A stretch of 64,000 nucleotides of DNA. Origin: RECO01 sp050485385. GTDB taxonomy: Bacteria; Pseudomonadota; Alphaproteobacteria; Geminicoccales; Geminicoccaceae. The first letter of the stretch is position 1, and every line of letters begins with the position of its first letter. The position numbers and the translations under genes are program-made. Positions 16,824 through 25,532 of the stretch are shown one piece after another. The notes beneath the pieces are model-generated. The model worked only from the letters and a program-made list of their open reading frames with translations. It was not told the origin of the DNA and ran no database searches. The DNA lies in contig JBJHBG010000004.1 in the NCBI GenBank assembly GCA_050485385.1, forward strand, positions 1 through 64,000. The letters are read 5' to 3'.

Positions 16824-18316
16824 TCGTCGAAGATCTCCTTCACGGCATCGCCAACTTCTTGACGGTGGCGAGCGTCACCGCAGCCCTGCTCGGGCTGGTT
16901 GCCGGCATTCTCATCGGTGCCCTGCCCGGGCTGACGGCGACCATGACGATCGCGGTGCTGACCCCCTTTACCTTCTTCATGCCGGTGCAGATTGCATTGC
17001 CGTTTCTTCTCGGCATCTACAAAGGGGCAATCTACGCCGGTTCGATACCGGCGATCCTGATCAACACGCCGGGCACCAACGCCGCCGCGGCCACCACCCT
17101 CGACGGCTACCCGCTTTCACGCCAGGGCAAGGCCCGCCAAGCACTGGAGATGAGCCTCTACGCCTCGGTCATCGGCGACATCCTGGCGACGCTCGTGCTG
17201 ATTATGGTGACCGCGCCGCTGGCGGCGATCGCCATCCGGTTCAGCTCACCGGAGTTCGCGATACTTTTCGTGTTCGCCCTGACCATGGTTGCCGCCGTCA
17301 GCGGCCGGAGCTTCGGCAAGGGGCTGATCGCCGCCATGGTCGGCGGGCTGATCGGCTGCATCGGTCTCGACCCGATGTCCGGCTACCAGCGCTTCACGTT
17401 CGGCGTGCCCGATCTGATGGGCGGCATTGCACTGGTTCCCGTGCTGATCGGCATGTTCGCGCTGAGCGAGGTCATGATCCAAAGCGAGCGCAAGATCGTG
17501 GGCGCCATCTCCGCGCGCGGCCGGACGATGGAGGCGCCGCTCGCTTTCGCCGATCTCCGCCGCAACCTGAAGACCATTTTCCGCTCGTCGGGGATCGGGA
17601 TCGGGCTCGGCGCGCTGCCGGGTCTCGGTGCCGAGATTGCCTGCTGGCTCGCTTACGGCGTAGCCAAACGCCGATCCGAGGCACCACAGAAGTTCGGCCA
17701 CGGCTCATTGGAGGGCGTCGCAGCCGCCGAAGCCAGCAACAACGCGACGGTGCCGGCCACCCTCATTCCCATGCTCGTGTTCGGCATTCCCGGCGACACG
17801 GTGACCGCCGTACTGATCGGCGCCTTCATGGCGCAGGGCCTGTTCCCCGGGCCGCTGCTGTTCCAGCAGCAAGGCGAGGTGATCTACGGCCTGTTCGGCA
17901 TTCTGCTCTTGACCAACGTGCTTCTGCTCGGCTTCGGCCTCATCGCCATCCGCTATCTGCGCCACGTGGTCCTGGTGCCGCAATCGCTGCTTTTGCCCTG
18001 CGTCGTCGTGCTCTGCTTCGCAGGAGCCTACGCCGTCAATTCGAACATGTTCGACGTGCTCGTGTTGGTGCTGGGCGGCTTCGCCGGATACGCCATGCGC
18101 AAGACGGGCGTACCGATCCCGCCTTTCGTCATCGCCCTGCTGCTCGGACCGGGACTGGAGAATGCGATACGGCAGTCCCTGCTGTTCTCGAGGGACGGCG
18201 TCTGGATCTTCGTCACGCGGCCGATCTCGGCGACGCTGTTGGCGTTGCTGGTCGCGGGGCTTGCCTTCGTCGCCTGGAGCAAGTTGTCGACCGGCCGCAG
18301 ACGGACCGAAGCCTGA
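16820..18316 (+). CDS. tctA: Tripartite tricarboxylate transporter large membrane subunit
   Basis: A 498-residue polytopic membrane protein. It starts at a TTG overlapping the tctB stop. Conserved TctA blocks are GALPGLTATMTIAVLTPFTF (about residues 33-52), the GIYKGAIYAGSIPAILINTPG segment near residue 75, DGYPLSRQGKARQAL, and FGIPGDTVTAVLIGAF near residue 325. It conducts cation-coupled import of the carboxylate handed over by TctC. Length is normal for the family. Confidence 0.95.
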   Translation: MIVEDLLHGIANFLTVASVTAALLGLVAGILIGALPGLTATMTIAVLTPFTFFMPVQIALPFLLGIYKGAIYAGSIPAILINTPGTNAAAATTLDGYPLSRQGKARQALEMSLYASVIGDILATLVLIMVTAPLAAIAIRFSSPEFAILFVFALTMVAAVSGRSFGKGLIAAMVGGLIGCIGLDPMSGYQRFTFGVPDLMGGIALVPVLIGMFALSEVMIQSERKIVGAISARGRTMEAPLAFADLRRNLKTIFRSSGIGIGLGALPGLGAEIACWLAYGVAKRRSEAPQKFGHGSLEGVAAAEASNNATVPATLIPMLVFGIPGDTVTAVLIGAFMAQGLFPGPLLFQQQGEVIYGLFGILLLTNVLLLGFGLIAIRYLRHVVLVPQSLLLPCVVVLCFAGAYAVNSNMFDVLVLVLGGFAGYAMRKTGVPIPPFVIALLLGPGLENAIRQSLLFSRDGVWIFVTRPISATLLALLVAGLAFVAWSKLSTGRRRTEA

Positions 18317-18364
18317 GCCCGCGACTACCTCGTTTTCCCGCCATCCCAACTGGAGGACCTCAAG

Positions 18365-19336
18365 ATGACCCGCACCAAGCTGAGCCCCGCGATCTGGGGT
18401 GTCGCCGCGATCGCCAGCACGCTCGTGCTGTCGGCCGAGGCCGTTCGTGCACAGGAGTTCCCCGACCGACCGATCCGGCTCATCATCCCGTATCCGCCGG
18501 GAGGCGCGGCATCGCTCAACGGTGGCGTGCTGGCCACGGCCGCTGAACCCTATTTCGGTCAGCCGATGATCCCCACGATCCGGGCCGGCGGCGGCGGTAT
18601 CGCGGGAGCCGCGTTCGTCCTGGGCGAGCCTGCCGACGGCCATACCGTGTTTCTCGGCGACGTGACCATCAACTCGCTACGGCCGCTGGTCGAGGACGAC
18701 ATCACGTACGAGCCGGACGATTTCGTCCCGATCGCCAGGATCACGCTCGACCCGATGGTGTTCGTCGCCTCTCCCCAGGCGCCGTTCGCGACCATCGCCG
18801 AGATGGTCGAGTACGCACAGGCGAACCCGAACGACTTGGTCTACAGCTCCGACAACGTGAATGGCTGGACCTACGTCGCCTTCAAGGCGCTCGAGGCGGC
18901 GACCGGGATCGAGATGCGAGGCATCGAGTTCGGCGGCGGCGGTCCTGCCGTGGCCAACGTCCTCGGCGGGAACACCATGGCGTATGCCGGTGCGCCGGCG
19001 GTGGTCGGCGAGCACGTCCTGGGTGGCGCGCTGGTTCCGCTCTGCGCAGCTGGCACCGAGCGGGTGGCAACGCTGCCTGATGTGCCCACCTGCCAAGAGG
19101 AGGGCTTCGATGTGGTCTGGCAGGTGTGGTTGGGCACGCTGGTTCACAAAGACACGCCGGAAGATCGTGTCGAGTTCCTACGCGACGCGTTCGCGGCCCT
19201 GTTGGAGGACCAAGGGCTGTTGACGCTGATGGGGCGGATCAACACCGACTTGAAGTACTTGGGGGGCGACGCCTGGGCCGAAGAACTCGCCGCAGAGCAG
19301 GAACGCCTGCTAGCCATCTACGAAGCCACGCGCTGA
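18365..19336 (+). CDS. tctC: Tripartite tricarboxylate transporter substrate-binding protein (Bug family)
   Basis: A 323-residue secreted binding protein. The signal peptide ends around ALS/AQ (residue 30), followed by the Bug signature FPDRPIRLIIPYPPGGA. A second family block is AGGGGIAGAAFVLGEPADGHTVFLG. A GGAGG lies eight bases before the ATG. It stands last in the order tctB-tctA-tctC; tctC-B-A is more usual. Bug proteins bind small carboxylates or related organic acids, and the ligand here is unknown. Confidence 0.92.
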   Translation: MTRTKLSPAIWGVAAIASTLVLSAEAVRAQEFPDRPIRLIIPYPPGGAASLNGGVLATAAEPYFGQPMIPTIRAGGGGIAGAAFVLGEPADGHTVFLGDVTINSLRPLVEDDITYEPDDFVPIARITLDPMVFVASPQAPFATIAEMVEYAQANPNDLVYSSDNVNGWTYVAFKALEAATGIEMRGIEFGGGGPAVANVLGGNTMAYAGAPAVVGEHVLGGALVPLCAAGTERVATLPDVPTCQEEGFDVVWQVWLGTLVHKDTPEDRVEFLRDAFAALLEDQGLLTLMGRINTDLKYLGGDAWAEELAAEQERLLAIYEATR

Positions 19337-20018
19337 GGCCGTGCCCATTGGCGTTCTCCAATCCCGCCGGTCACGGCTGATCTGGTCGCTATCGCGGCCG
19401 CCGGGTGAAGGGTTCGCCACGGCAGCGACGCGGTTGGCCGTCGCGGGTCGGCGTTCGCGGACGCGAGCGTCGCTGTGTGGTGTGCGAGATCGGGCTCGGG
19501 CCCGCCATCGTGCCAGGGATCGCGCGCGCTCGCCGCCGTCGTGCGTGCGGGGACGAACCGCTGGTGGTGGCGGCCGCGCCGATCAGGCGGCAGCGGGTGC
19601 TATGCTCCAGCGGAACTCGGTGGCCCCACGCGGCGGGCCGCGCGCTGCCCTGCGCCGGAGGCTCCGCGCGCGGCCGGTTCCTGCACCACGCGGTGGGACA
19701 CGATCAGCCGCGGGTACAGGTGAGCCAAGAATAGTGAAGAGCCCAAGCGATCGACCGCGGCAATGCCACAAGCGCGCCGAAGGGCCAACCCGCTTCGCGA
19801 GAGGGGAGCGGCTCGGTCGTCCCTGGCTGATCGTCGGCGTCGATCCGACCAAAACGCCCGGCGCCCAAGTGCCATCCATCGCCTCGCACGCCTTTGGCCT
19901 TCGTCCCAGGTCGGTACGGGGACCGCCGAGGCGCCCCGACGACTTCAGGTGGCGACGGCGGGAGCGTCGCCTGGGGTTCGGGGGCCGAAAGCCCCCGAGT
20001 CTTCCCTGCCTTACCCCG
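19337..20018. other. Long intergenic stretch, no gene recognised
   Basis: About 680 bases between convergent genes. Both strands have open frames because of the high GC content, but none has a convincing start, ribosome site or family similarity. The only clear element is the hairpin at 19978-19998 at the right end, which serves the minus-strand operon. It could be decayed mobile DNA, though I see no transposase motif. Confidence 0.5.
19978..19998 (-). terminator. Hairpin terminator after the enoyl-CoA hydratase gene
   Basis: TCGGGGGC (19978-19985) pairs perfectly with GCCCCCGA (19991-19998) around a 5-base loop, about 20 bases beyond the stop of the minus-strand operon. There is no long T-run, so strength in vivo is uncertain. 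Confidence 0.6.
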
Positions 20019-20771
20019 TCACCGCTTGCGGTCGCGGAAGGCTTCGATACCGGTGGTGCGGGCTTCGTCCTGCATGCAGATGACGTGGAGTTCGTTCTCG
20101 TAGCGAAGGCCGGCCTCCAACGAGGTCGAGAGGGCGGCGCGGGTGGCGGCCTTGATCGCCTGCGTGGCGACGGGGCTGTAGGCGGCGATGCGGGTGGCGA
20201 GGTCGGCGACGCGGGAGGCCAGCATGCCGTCCGCGACCACTTCCTCCACCAGACCGATGCGGAGTGCTGTGGCGGCGTCGACCGGCTCGCCCGTCAAGAG
20301 CAGGTGCATGGCGCGGCCGTAGCCGGTGAGGCGGGGGAGCATCTGCGAGGCACCGCCGCCGGCGAGCCAGCCGCGGGCGACTTCGGGGGCGCCGAGCCGC
20401 GCGCTTTCGCCGGCAATGCGGAGGTCGGCGGCAAGGGCGATCTCCAGCCCGCCGCCGAGCACCCAGCCCTTGAGTTGGGCGATGACGGGCTTGCGCACGT
20501 CGCGGACCACGGCGGCGTATTCGACGCGGTTGCGGAAGGCCCAGGCGTCGCTCAGGTCGGCGAGGGTTTCGAGGTCGCTGCCGGCGGAGAAGGCGCGCTC
20601 GCCGGCACCGGCGACGACCGCGACGCGGACGTCCGGGTTGGCGTCGACCTCGCGGCAGGCGTCCGCCAGGGCGCGGGCCATGGTGGGGGTGATGGCGTTG
20701 TGCTTGGCCGGGCGGTCGATGAGGATGCGGGCGACGCCGTCCGCGATCTCGAGCCCGATGCGGCCGGTCAT
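20019..20771 (-). CDS. Enoyl-CoA hydratase/isomerase family protein
   Basis: A 250-residue crotonase-fold protein. Both catalytic glutamates of classical hydratases appear to be present (GGGLEIALAADLR and GAPEVARG), and the oxyanion-hole segment FSAGSDLETL is intact. Hydration of a 2-enoyl-CoA in a catabolic pathway is likely. It is the last gene of a minus-strand operon, with its start overlapping the dehydrogenase stop (20768-20771). Partners (flavin enoate reductase and 3-hydroxyisobutyrate dehydrogenase-like enzyme) suggest degradation of an unsaturated or branched acid. Confidence 0.9.
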   Translation of the reverse strand: MTGRIGLEIADGVARILIDRPAKHNAITPTMARALADACREVDANPDVRVAVVAGAGERAFSAGSDLETLADLSDAWAFRNRVEYAAVVRDVRKPVIAQLKGWVLGGGLEIALAADLRIAGESARLGAPEVARGWLAGGGASQMLPRLTGYGRAMHLLLTGEPVDAATALRIGLVEEVVADGMLASRVADLATRIAAYSPVATQAIKAATRAALSTSLEAGLRYENELHVICMQDEARTTGIEAFRDRKR

Positions 20772-21649
20772 GACGAGGCCTCCGTCTTGCCGCGGGCGAC
20801 TTCGCGGATGATGGCGGAGACGTCGAGGTCGCCGTCGCCATGGGCGTCCATGCGCCGGAACAGCCCGACGAGGGTGGACAGAAGCGTCAGGTCGACGCCC
20901 CGTGCCGCCGCGAAGCCGAGTGCGGTCTCCATGTCCTTGAGCTGGTACTTGGCCGGGCTGCCGGGGGTGAAGTCGGCCTCGACCATGCGGGTGCCGTGGA
21001 GGTGGAGGATGCGCGAATCGCCGAAGCCGCCGACGAGGGCGGAGCGGAGTGCCTTGGGGTCGGCGCCGCCGCGTTCGGCGAGGTGCAGGGCTTCGGCGAC
21101 GGCGACCATGGTGCCGCCGACGATGATCTGGTTGCAGAGCTTGGCGAGCTGACCGCTGCCGATGGGGCCGATGCGCGTCACCCGGCCGAGGGGGGCGAAG
21201 ACCGGCTGGAGGTGGTGGAAGGTCGGCTGCTCGGCGCCGACGAGGATGGCGAGGGTGCCGTCGCTGGCACCCACTTCGCCGCCGGAAACCGGGGCGTCGG
21301 CGAAGGCGATGCCGCGCTCGGCCACGGCCGCGGCCCACGCCCGGCAGGTCTCGACCGGCACCGAGCTCATGACGACGAGCGTCGCCCCCGGCCGCAGCGC
21401 CCCGACCGCGCCGGCGAACAGCACCTCGTCGATGACCTGTCCCGTGCTCAGCATGACGATGGCGACGTCCGCCGCCTGGAGCGCCGCTTCGACGCTGGCC
21501 GCGACCACGACGCCTTGGACGGCCTGCGCCTTGGCGGTGGTGCGGTTCCAGGCGGTGACGGGGAAGCCCGCCGCCGTCAGCCGGCGGGCCATGTGGCCGC
21601 CCATGATGCCGGTGCCGACGAACCCGATCCGCGGCCGGGCCTCGCTCAT
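20768..21649 (-). CDS. NAD(P)-dependent 3-hydroxyisobutyrate dehydrogenase-family oxidoreductase
   Basis: A 293-residue beta-hydroxyacid dehydrogenase. The Rossmann fingerprint GFVGTGIMGGHMA is at residues 9-21, the substrate-binding motif is DAPVSGGEVGA near residue 119, and the catalytic lysine is in GQLAKLCNQ near residue 170. The length fits the family. Possible substrates include 3-hydroxyisobutyrate, tartronate semialdehyde and related acids. It lies 18 bases downstream of the flavin oxidoreductase and overlaps the hydratase. Confidence 0.92.
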   Translation of the reverse strand: MSEARPRIGFVGTGIMGGHMARRLTAAGFPVTAWNRTTAKAQAVQGVVVAASVEAALQAADVAIVMLSTGQVIDEVLFAGAVGALRPGATLVVMSSVPVETCRAWAAAVAERGIAFADAPVSGGEVGASDGTLAILVGAEQPTFHHLQPVFAPLGRVTRIGPIGSGQLAKLCNQIIVGGTMVAVAEALHLAERGGADPKALRSALVGGFGDSRILHLHGTRMVEADFTPGSPAKYQLKDMETALGFAAARGVDLTLLSTLVGLFRRMDAHGDGDLDVSAIIREVARGKTEASS

Positions 21650-21667
21650 GGGCTCGCCTCCCTTGGC

Positions 21668-23140
21668 TCAGGCGCTTTTGGCCGCCTTCTTGACCGCCGC
21701 CAACTGCTTGAAGGCGTCCGACTGCTTGTAGAAGGCATCGAGCGGATAGCAGCCGGAGACGAGGCCGTTGCGGGGTGCCGTGGTGCAGTCGCTGAAGGTG
21801 CGGCAGAGGCGCTTGGTCTTGAAGGGGCGGCCCTCCAGGACGTCGCGCGGCAGGTCCGGGTAGGCGAGCACCAGCCGGCCGATGCCGACGAGGTCGACCC
21901 ATCCCTGGCGTACTACGGCCTGGGCGACGTTGGGCAGGAACTCCTGGAGGTAGGTGTAGCCGCTGCCCATCAGGCAGAAGTCGGGAAAGCGCTCCTTGAG
22001 GCGGCGCGTGACCTGGAGCTGGCGCATGACGCCGACCAGCGGTTCCTCGGCCGGGGGGTAGCCGTCGGAGGGCGGGTAGAGGGCCGGGCGGGTGACGTGC
22101 GGGTTGTAGTAGGGGCTGCCGGCGGTGACGTTGACGAAGCGGATGCCGAGGCCCTGCAGGATCTCGAACAGCGCGAACGTCTCGGCCAGGTCGATGCGGG
22201 TCGGATCGTTGCGGTCCATGCCGAAGCCGAAGCGGTAGGGCAGGCAGCCGGCCGTGTCCTCCGGCACGCCGTGGCCCAGGCGGCCGGGTATGGTCGTCTC
22301 CGGGTCGGGCCGGAAAGGGACGAGGTCGATGGCGCTGAGGCGCACGCCCATCTCCAGCCCCGGCGCTTCGGTGCGGATGCCCTCGACGATCTCACGGAGA
22401 AAGCGCGTGCGGTTCTCCAGGCTGCCGCCGTAGCGGCCGGGGCGGGTGACCGCCCCCAGGAACTCGTGGCCGAGATAGCCGTGGCAGTGCTTGAGGTCGA
22501 CGAAGTCGAAGCCCATCGCCTGGGCCATCTTGGCCGCGGCAACGAACTCGTCGACCAGCCGGGCGACGTCGTCGTCGCTCATCACCGGATAGGCGTCGCC
22601 GAGGCCGAACTTCCGGTCCAACAGCGGGTGCCGATAGAGGATCATCGGCTCCATGCGCTTCTTGTCGTTGGGCTTGGCGAAGCGGCCGGAGTGGGTGAGC
22701 TGGAGGCCGATGACGAGATCGTCGGCGCCGAAGGCCTCGCGGTGCGCGTCGAGCGCTGCCTCGCGCAGCCGGGCGATGTCGGCCTGGGTCTCGGGCGTCA
22801 GCAGGAGTTGGTTGGGGTTGGCGCGGCCGTCGTGACGGACGGCCACGGCCTCGCCGCCCCACAGGAGCTTGGCGCCGCTCTGGCCGAAGTGCCGCCAGCG
22901 ACGGAAGGTGGCGTCGCTCGGCCGGCCGTCCTCGGTGCCGTCCCAGCCCTCCATCGGCTGGATGGCGAAGCGGTTGGCGAGCCTCCGGCCGAGCACGTCG
23001 AGCGGCTTGGACAACGGTGCGTCGGGCCCGCTCTCCACCGCATCGTCGCACGGCATGTCGAGGTCGAGCGAGGCAAGATAGGTGCGAAAGCCACCGACGT
23101 CGCCGAGCGAGGCGATCTTGGGATAATCACCGAACTTCAT
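21668..23140 (-). CDS. NADH:flavin oxidoreductase (old yellow enzyme / 2,4-dienoyl-CoA reductase type)
   Basis: A 490-residue TIM-barrel flavoenzyme. The barrel motifs are GLQLTHSGR (near residue 150), VDLKHCHGYLGHEFLGAVTR and RYGGSLENRTRFLREIV. The C-terminal part has several cysteines (CRTFSDCTTAPRNGLVSGCY), but the spacing differs from the CxxC-x3-C iron-sulfur site of dienoyl-CoA reductases and the NAD domain of those enzymes is absent. It probably reduces an activated double bond. It is the first enzyme gene after the TetR regulator and is likely co-transcribed with the next two. Confidence 0.9.
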   Translation of the reverse strand: MKFGDYPKIASLGDVGGFRTYLASLDLDMPCDDAVESGPDAPLSKPLDVLGRRLANRFAIQPMEGWDGTEDGRPSDATFRRWRHFGQSGAKLLWGGEAVAVRHDGRANPNQLLLTPETQADIARLREAALDAHREAFGADDLVIGLQLTHSGRFAKPNDKKRMEPMILYRHPLLDRKFGLGDAYPVMSDDDVARLVDEFVAAAKMAQAMGFDFVDLKHCHGYLGHEFLGAVTRPGRYGGSLENRTRFLREIVEGIRTEAPGLEMGVRLSAIDLVPFRPDPETTIPGRLGHGVPEDTAGCLPYRFGFGMDRNDPTRIDLAETFALFEILQGLGIRFVNVTAGSPYYNPHVTRPALYPPSDGYPPAEEPLVGVMRQLQVTRRLKERFPDFCLMGSGYTYLQEFLPNVAQAVVRQGWVDLVGIGRLVLAYPDLPRDVLEGRPFKTKRLCRTFSDCTTAPRNGLVSGCYPLDAFYKQSDAFKQLAAVKKAAKSA

Positions 23141-23208
23141 CAGCGCCTCCCTGGCGCGGCTGGCTTCTTATGTAACCAGTTGGTGAGTACGGTCGGGGCC
23201 GGCTCCTG

Positions 23209-23934
23209 TCAATCGGCGGCCGGGCGGACGAAGCGCAGGATCACGTCGACGGCATGGCGGCGCCGCTCGCGCCGGGCGGCGGGCCTCGAGAGATCGCGGC
23301 CGAACGCGACCGACAGGGTCGCCGCATTGGAGAAGTAGAAATAGGAGAGGCCGGAGATGGAGATATAGAGGTTCAGGGGGTCGATGCCCGGCCGGATCGT
23401 GCCCTCCCCCTCGCCGCGCCGAAGGATGCCGGCGATGGTCTCGACCAGTGAGACGTGGAGTTGGCGGAGCCGCTCGGAGCGGCGGAGATAGACGGCGTGG
23501 TTGAGGTTTTCGCCGTTGAGGAGTTGGATCAGCGCCGGATTGCGCTCGAAATAGTCGAACTTGAACTGGACCAAACGCTCGACGGCGGTCAGCGCCGGCA
23601 AGTGATCGAGGCGGAGCGCCTGCTCGCTTTCCCGCATGCGCATGTAGCCGCGCTCGAGCGCGGCAACGTAGAGGTCCTCCTTGTTGCCGAAGTAGTAGTA
23701 GATCATGCGCTTGTTGACGCCCGACTCTTCCGCGATGGCGTCGACGCGGGCGCCGGCGAGGCCCTTGGTGGAGAACTCGGCCTCGGCGGCGGCGAGGATG
23801 CTCTGGCGGGTGCGCTCGGCGTCGCGGAGCGCCCGTGGCCTGTCGGGCGCGGCGGGGGGCGCTGCGTCGGTCGTCTCGGCCGCTGCCGAGCGGCCGGGCG
23901 CCCGTCGGTTCGTTCGGCTGGCCACCGCGCTCAC
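23209..23934 (-). CDS. TetR/AcrR-family transcriptional regulator
   Basis: About 241 residues from the GTG at 23934; the frame is open to an ATG at 24075 but the extra part has no family similarity, so the start is uncertain. The helix-turn-helix is at about residues 35-75 (RQSILAAAEAEFSTKGLAGARVD, then IAEESGVNKRMIYYYFGNKEDLY). The rest is an all-helical ligand domain of normal size. It sits immediately upstream of the oxidoreductase operon on the same strand and probably controls it and itself. Confidence 0.88.
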   Translation of the reverse strand: MSAVASRTNRRAPGRSAAAETTDAAPPAAPDRPRALRDAERTRQSILAAAEAEFSTKGLAGARVDAIAEESGVNKRMIYYYFGNKEDLYVAALERGYMRMRESEQALRLDHLPALTAVERLVQFKFDYFERNPALIQLLNGENLNHAVYLRRSERLRQLHVSLVETIAGILRRGEGEGTIRPGIDPLNLYISISGLSYFYFSNAATLSVAFGRDLSRPAARRERRRHAVDVILRFVRPAAD

Positions 23935-24366
23935 GTCCTGACTGCAAACTCGTCTGACTACGCACCGCCCCACCGCTTGTCCAGAACGGTGTTCCGACGT
24001 GACCGGCCGTCTGCGACTCCCGCGGTCGCCCGAGTTGCAGCGCAGGGTCGACCCGGAGGCACAGCGCGAGACCATGCTGCCGTTGCGCGCTTCGGCGGCC
24101 GAGCGCCGCCGCAGCCGAGCACCTCGACGGGGTTTTTATTTATTGTTGTTGAAAACTATACCAAGCTTTCTTATTTAACTTATTAAAAATATCAATAATT
24201 ATACTATTTATTATTCGATCTACATCGACATCTGCGCTATGCGGATCTGGTCCACCAAGTCGGAGGCGGCGATGACGTGTCCGCTCGCACGTCGAACGCT
24301 AGGAGCAGCGGCACCGCGACACCCGGCCTCGGCTCATCCAACCCTCAATTCGAAGGAAACCGGACC
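23935..24366. other. Divergent intergenic region with an AT-rich island
   Basis: About 430 bases between the TetR gene (minus) and the secreted-protein gene (plus). From 24132 to 24215 the sequence is almost all A and T, in sharp contrast with the surroundings. It includes a short inverted repeat AATAAT (24194-24199) and ATTATT (24210-24215). It most likely holds the promoter and regulator-binding sites of the plus-strand gene at 24367; no gene is seen. Confidence 0.5.
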
Positions 24367-25410
24367 ATGCGCCTTTCCAGCGCCGCCCTGGCGGCGAGCC
24401 TGACCCTGGTCCTCGTGACGCTGCCGGCCACGGCCGACGATTTCGCCATCGAGGGCGAGGGCTTCCGCACCGCCGCCGACGTCCGCGCCCACAATCGGCT
24501 GCCGCAAGACCTCGCCGATATCCGCGCCGCCTTGGCCGGCGAGGCGCCGGACTTCACCGCCGCCCTCGACCGCTACGCCTTCGGCGGCAACTTCGACTGG
24601 CGCGACGGCTTTCATTCCTTCGCCATCTTCGCCGACGACTATCAAGGCCGGATGGCCCGCACTCTACCGGGGGCGGTCGGCCTGACCGACGATCCGGCCT
24701 TCGCCCACCGCGTGCTCGTCTCGGCGATGATGGGTACGGGGGAGTTCCGCGGCCGGGGGCCGACCCGCTCGGAAGCACCCGCCGTCCGCCGCGCCGTGGT
24801 CGAGGAGGGGCTGCTCGCCACCATCCTCAACTGGTGCCGGCTGGAATTGACCGAGGCGTCGATCCGCGGCCCCGAGAACGGCAATTGGAGCCTGCAGAAC
24901 GGCTCACCCAAAAACTGGAGCGAACTCTTCGCCTTCTGGTGGGGTCCGGACGGGGAACACTCGCTGCACGCGGCGATGACGGATCTCACCGAGCGCTACG
25001 CGCTGCCCGAGCATCCGACCCGCCTGGTCACCGCGGAGCTTGCCGCCGGCCAGCCCGCGCTGTTGGAAGAGCGCTGGCCCGCGGCCGAAGCGGCGGCGAT
25101 TGCCCGCGCCCTGGACCTCGCCGCACTTCTGCTTCTGGTCGATCGCGCGAACGCGCTGCAAGCGACGCTGGTGGACGGCGACGAGGCGGCCCAGGCGGCG
25201 GCGTTCGCCGCGGTGCGCGGCACGTGGCTCGCCGGTCTCGACAGCATCGCCCGTGCCGATGCTGCCCTTGCCGCCGAGCTCGACCGGTACGTCGCTGCGC
25301 GTGCCGATGCGGCCCTGCCGGCCGCACTCATCGCCGGCGTGCGCGCCAGTCTCGTCGCTCTGGATCTGTCGCCCGAGGCCTTCGGCACCGCCCTGCAAGA
25401 AATCGAATGA
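24367..25410 (+). CDS. Secreted protein of unknown function beside the heme locus
   Basis: A 347-residue protein with a Sec signal peptide (about residues 1-22, ATA-DD). The mature part is mostly helical with many alanines, and has distinctive segments NFDWRDGFHSFAIFADDYQ, NWCRLELTEASIRGPENGNW and WWGPDGEHSLHAAM. The overall layout (exported, helical, acidic residues with HxFA and EHSL motifs) recalls imelysin or FEA1/H43-type iron-assimilation proteins, but I cannot confirm either. AT-rich promoters of this kind occur at only three places nearby, all next to iron/heme genes, which supports an iron-linked role. An AAGGAAA ribosome site precedes the ATG. Confidence 0.6.
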   Translation: MRLSSAALAASLTLVLVTLPATADDFAIEGEGFRTAADVRAHNRLPQDLADIRAALAGEAPDFTAALDRYAFGGNFDWRDGFHSFAIFADDYQGRMARTLPGAVGLTDDPAFAHRVLVSAMMGTGEFRGRGPTRSEAPAVRRAVVEEGLLATILNWCRLELTEASIRGPENGNWSLQNGSPKNWSELFAFWWGPDGEHSLHAAMTDLTERYALPEHPTRLVTAELAAGQPALLEERWPAAEAAAIARALDLAALLLLVDRANALQATLVDGDEAAQAAAFAAVRGTWLAGLDSIARADAALAAELDRYVAARADAALPAALIAGVRASLVALDLSPEAFGTALQEIE

Positions 25411-25486
25411 CTATAGTTGTACTTACAAAACATAGACCTTTATCTATACGTATATTTTGATCATACTCTCCTTGCGGTAAGTTTTG

Positions 25487-25502
25487 CGAATGAAATCATT
25501 CG
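25487..25502. promoter_or_regulatory. Fur-like palindrome upstream of the VPLPA-CTERM gene
   Basis: CGAATGAAATCATTCG is a perfect 7-2-7 palindrome 30 bases before the ATG at 25533, inside an AT-rich stretch (25410-25505). Its core AATGA-AA-TCATT resembles half sites of the Fur consensus (AATGAT-A-ATCATT) with one base less between the arms. With heme-uptake genes nearby, a Fur or Irr operator is a reasonable inference. Confidence 0.5.
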
Positions 25503-25532
25503 AAATTGCCGCACCGAGCAAAGGAGAGACCG

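Noticed and set aside
19583..19889. Open frames of about 90-100 codons on the minus strand after tctC
   Set aside because: No start with a ribosome site, arginine/alanine-rich composition typical of GC-rich noncoding frames, and no family similarity.
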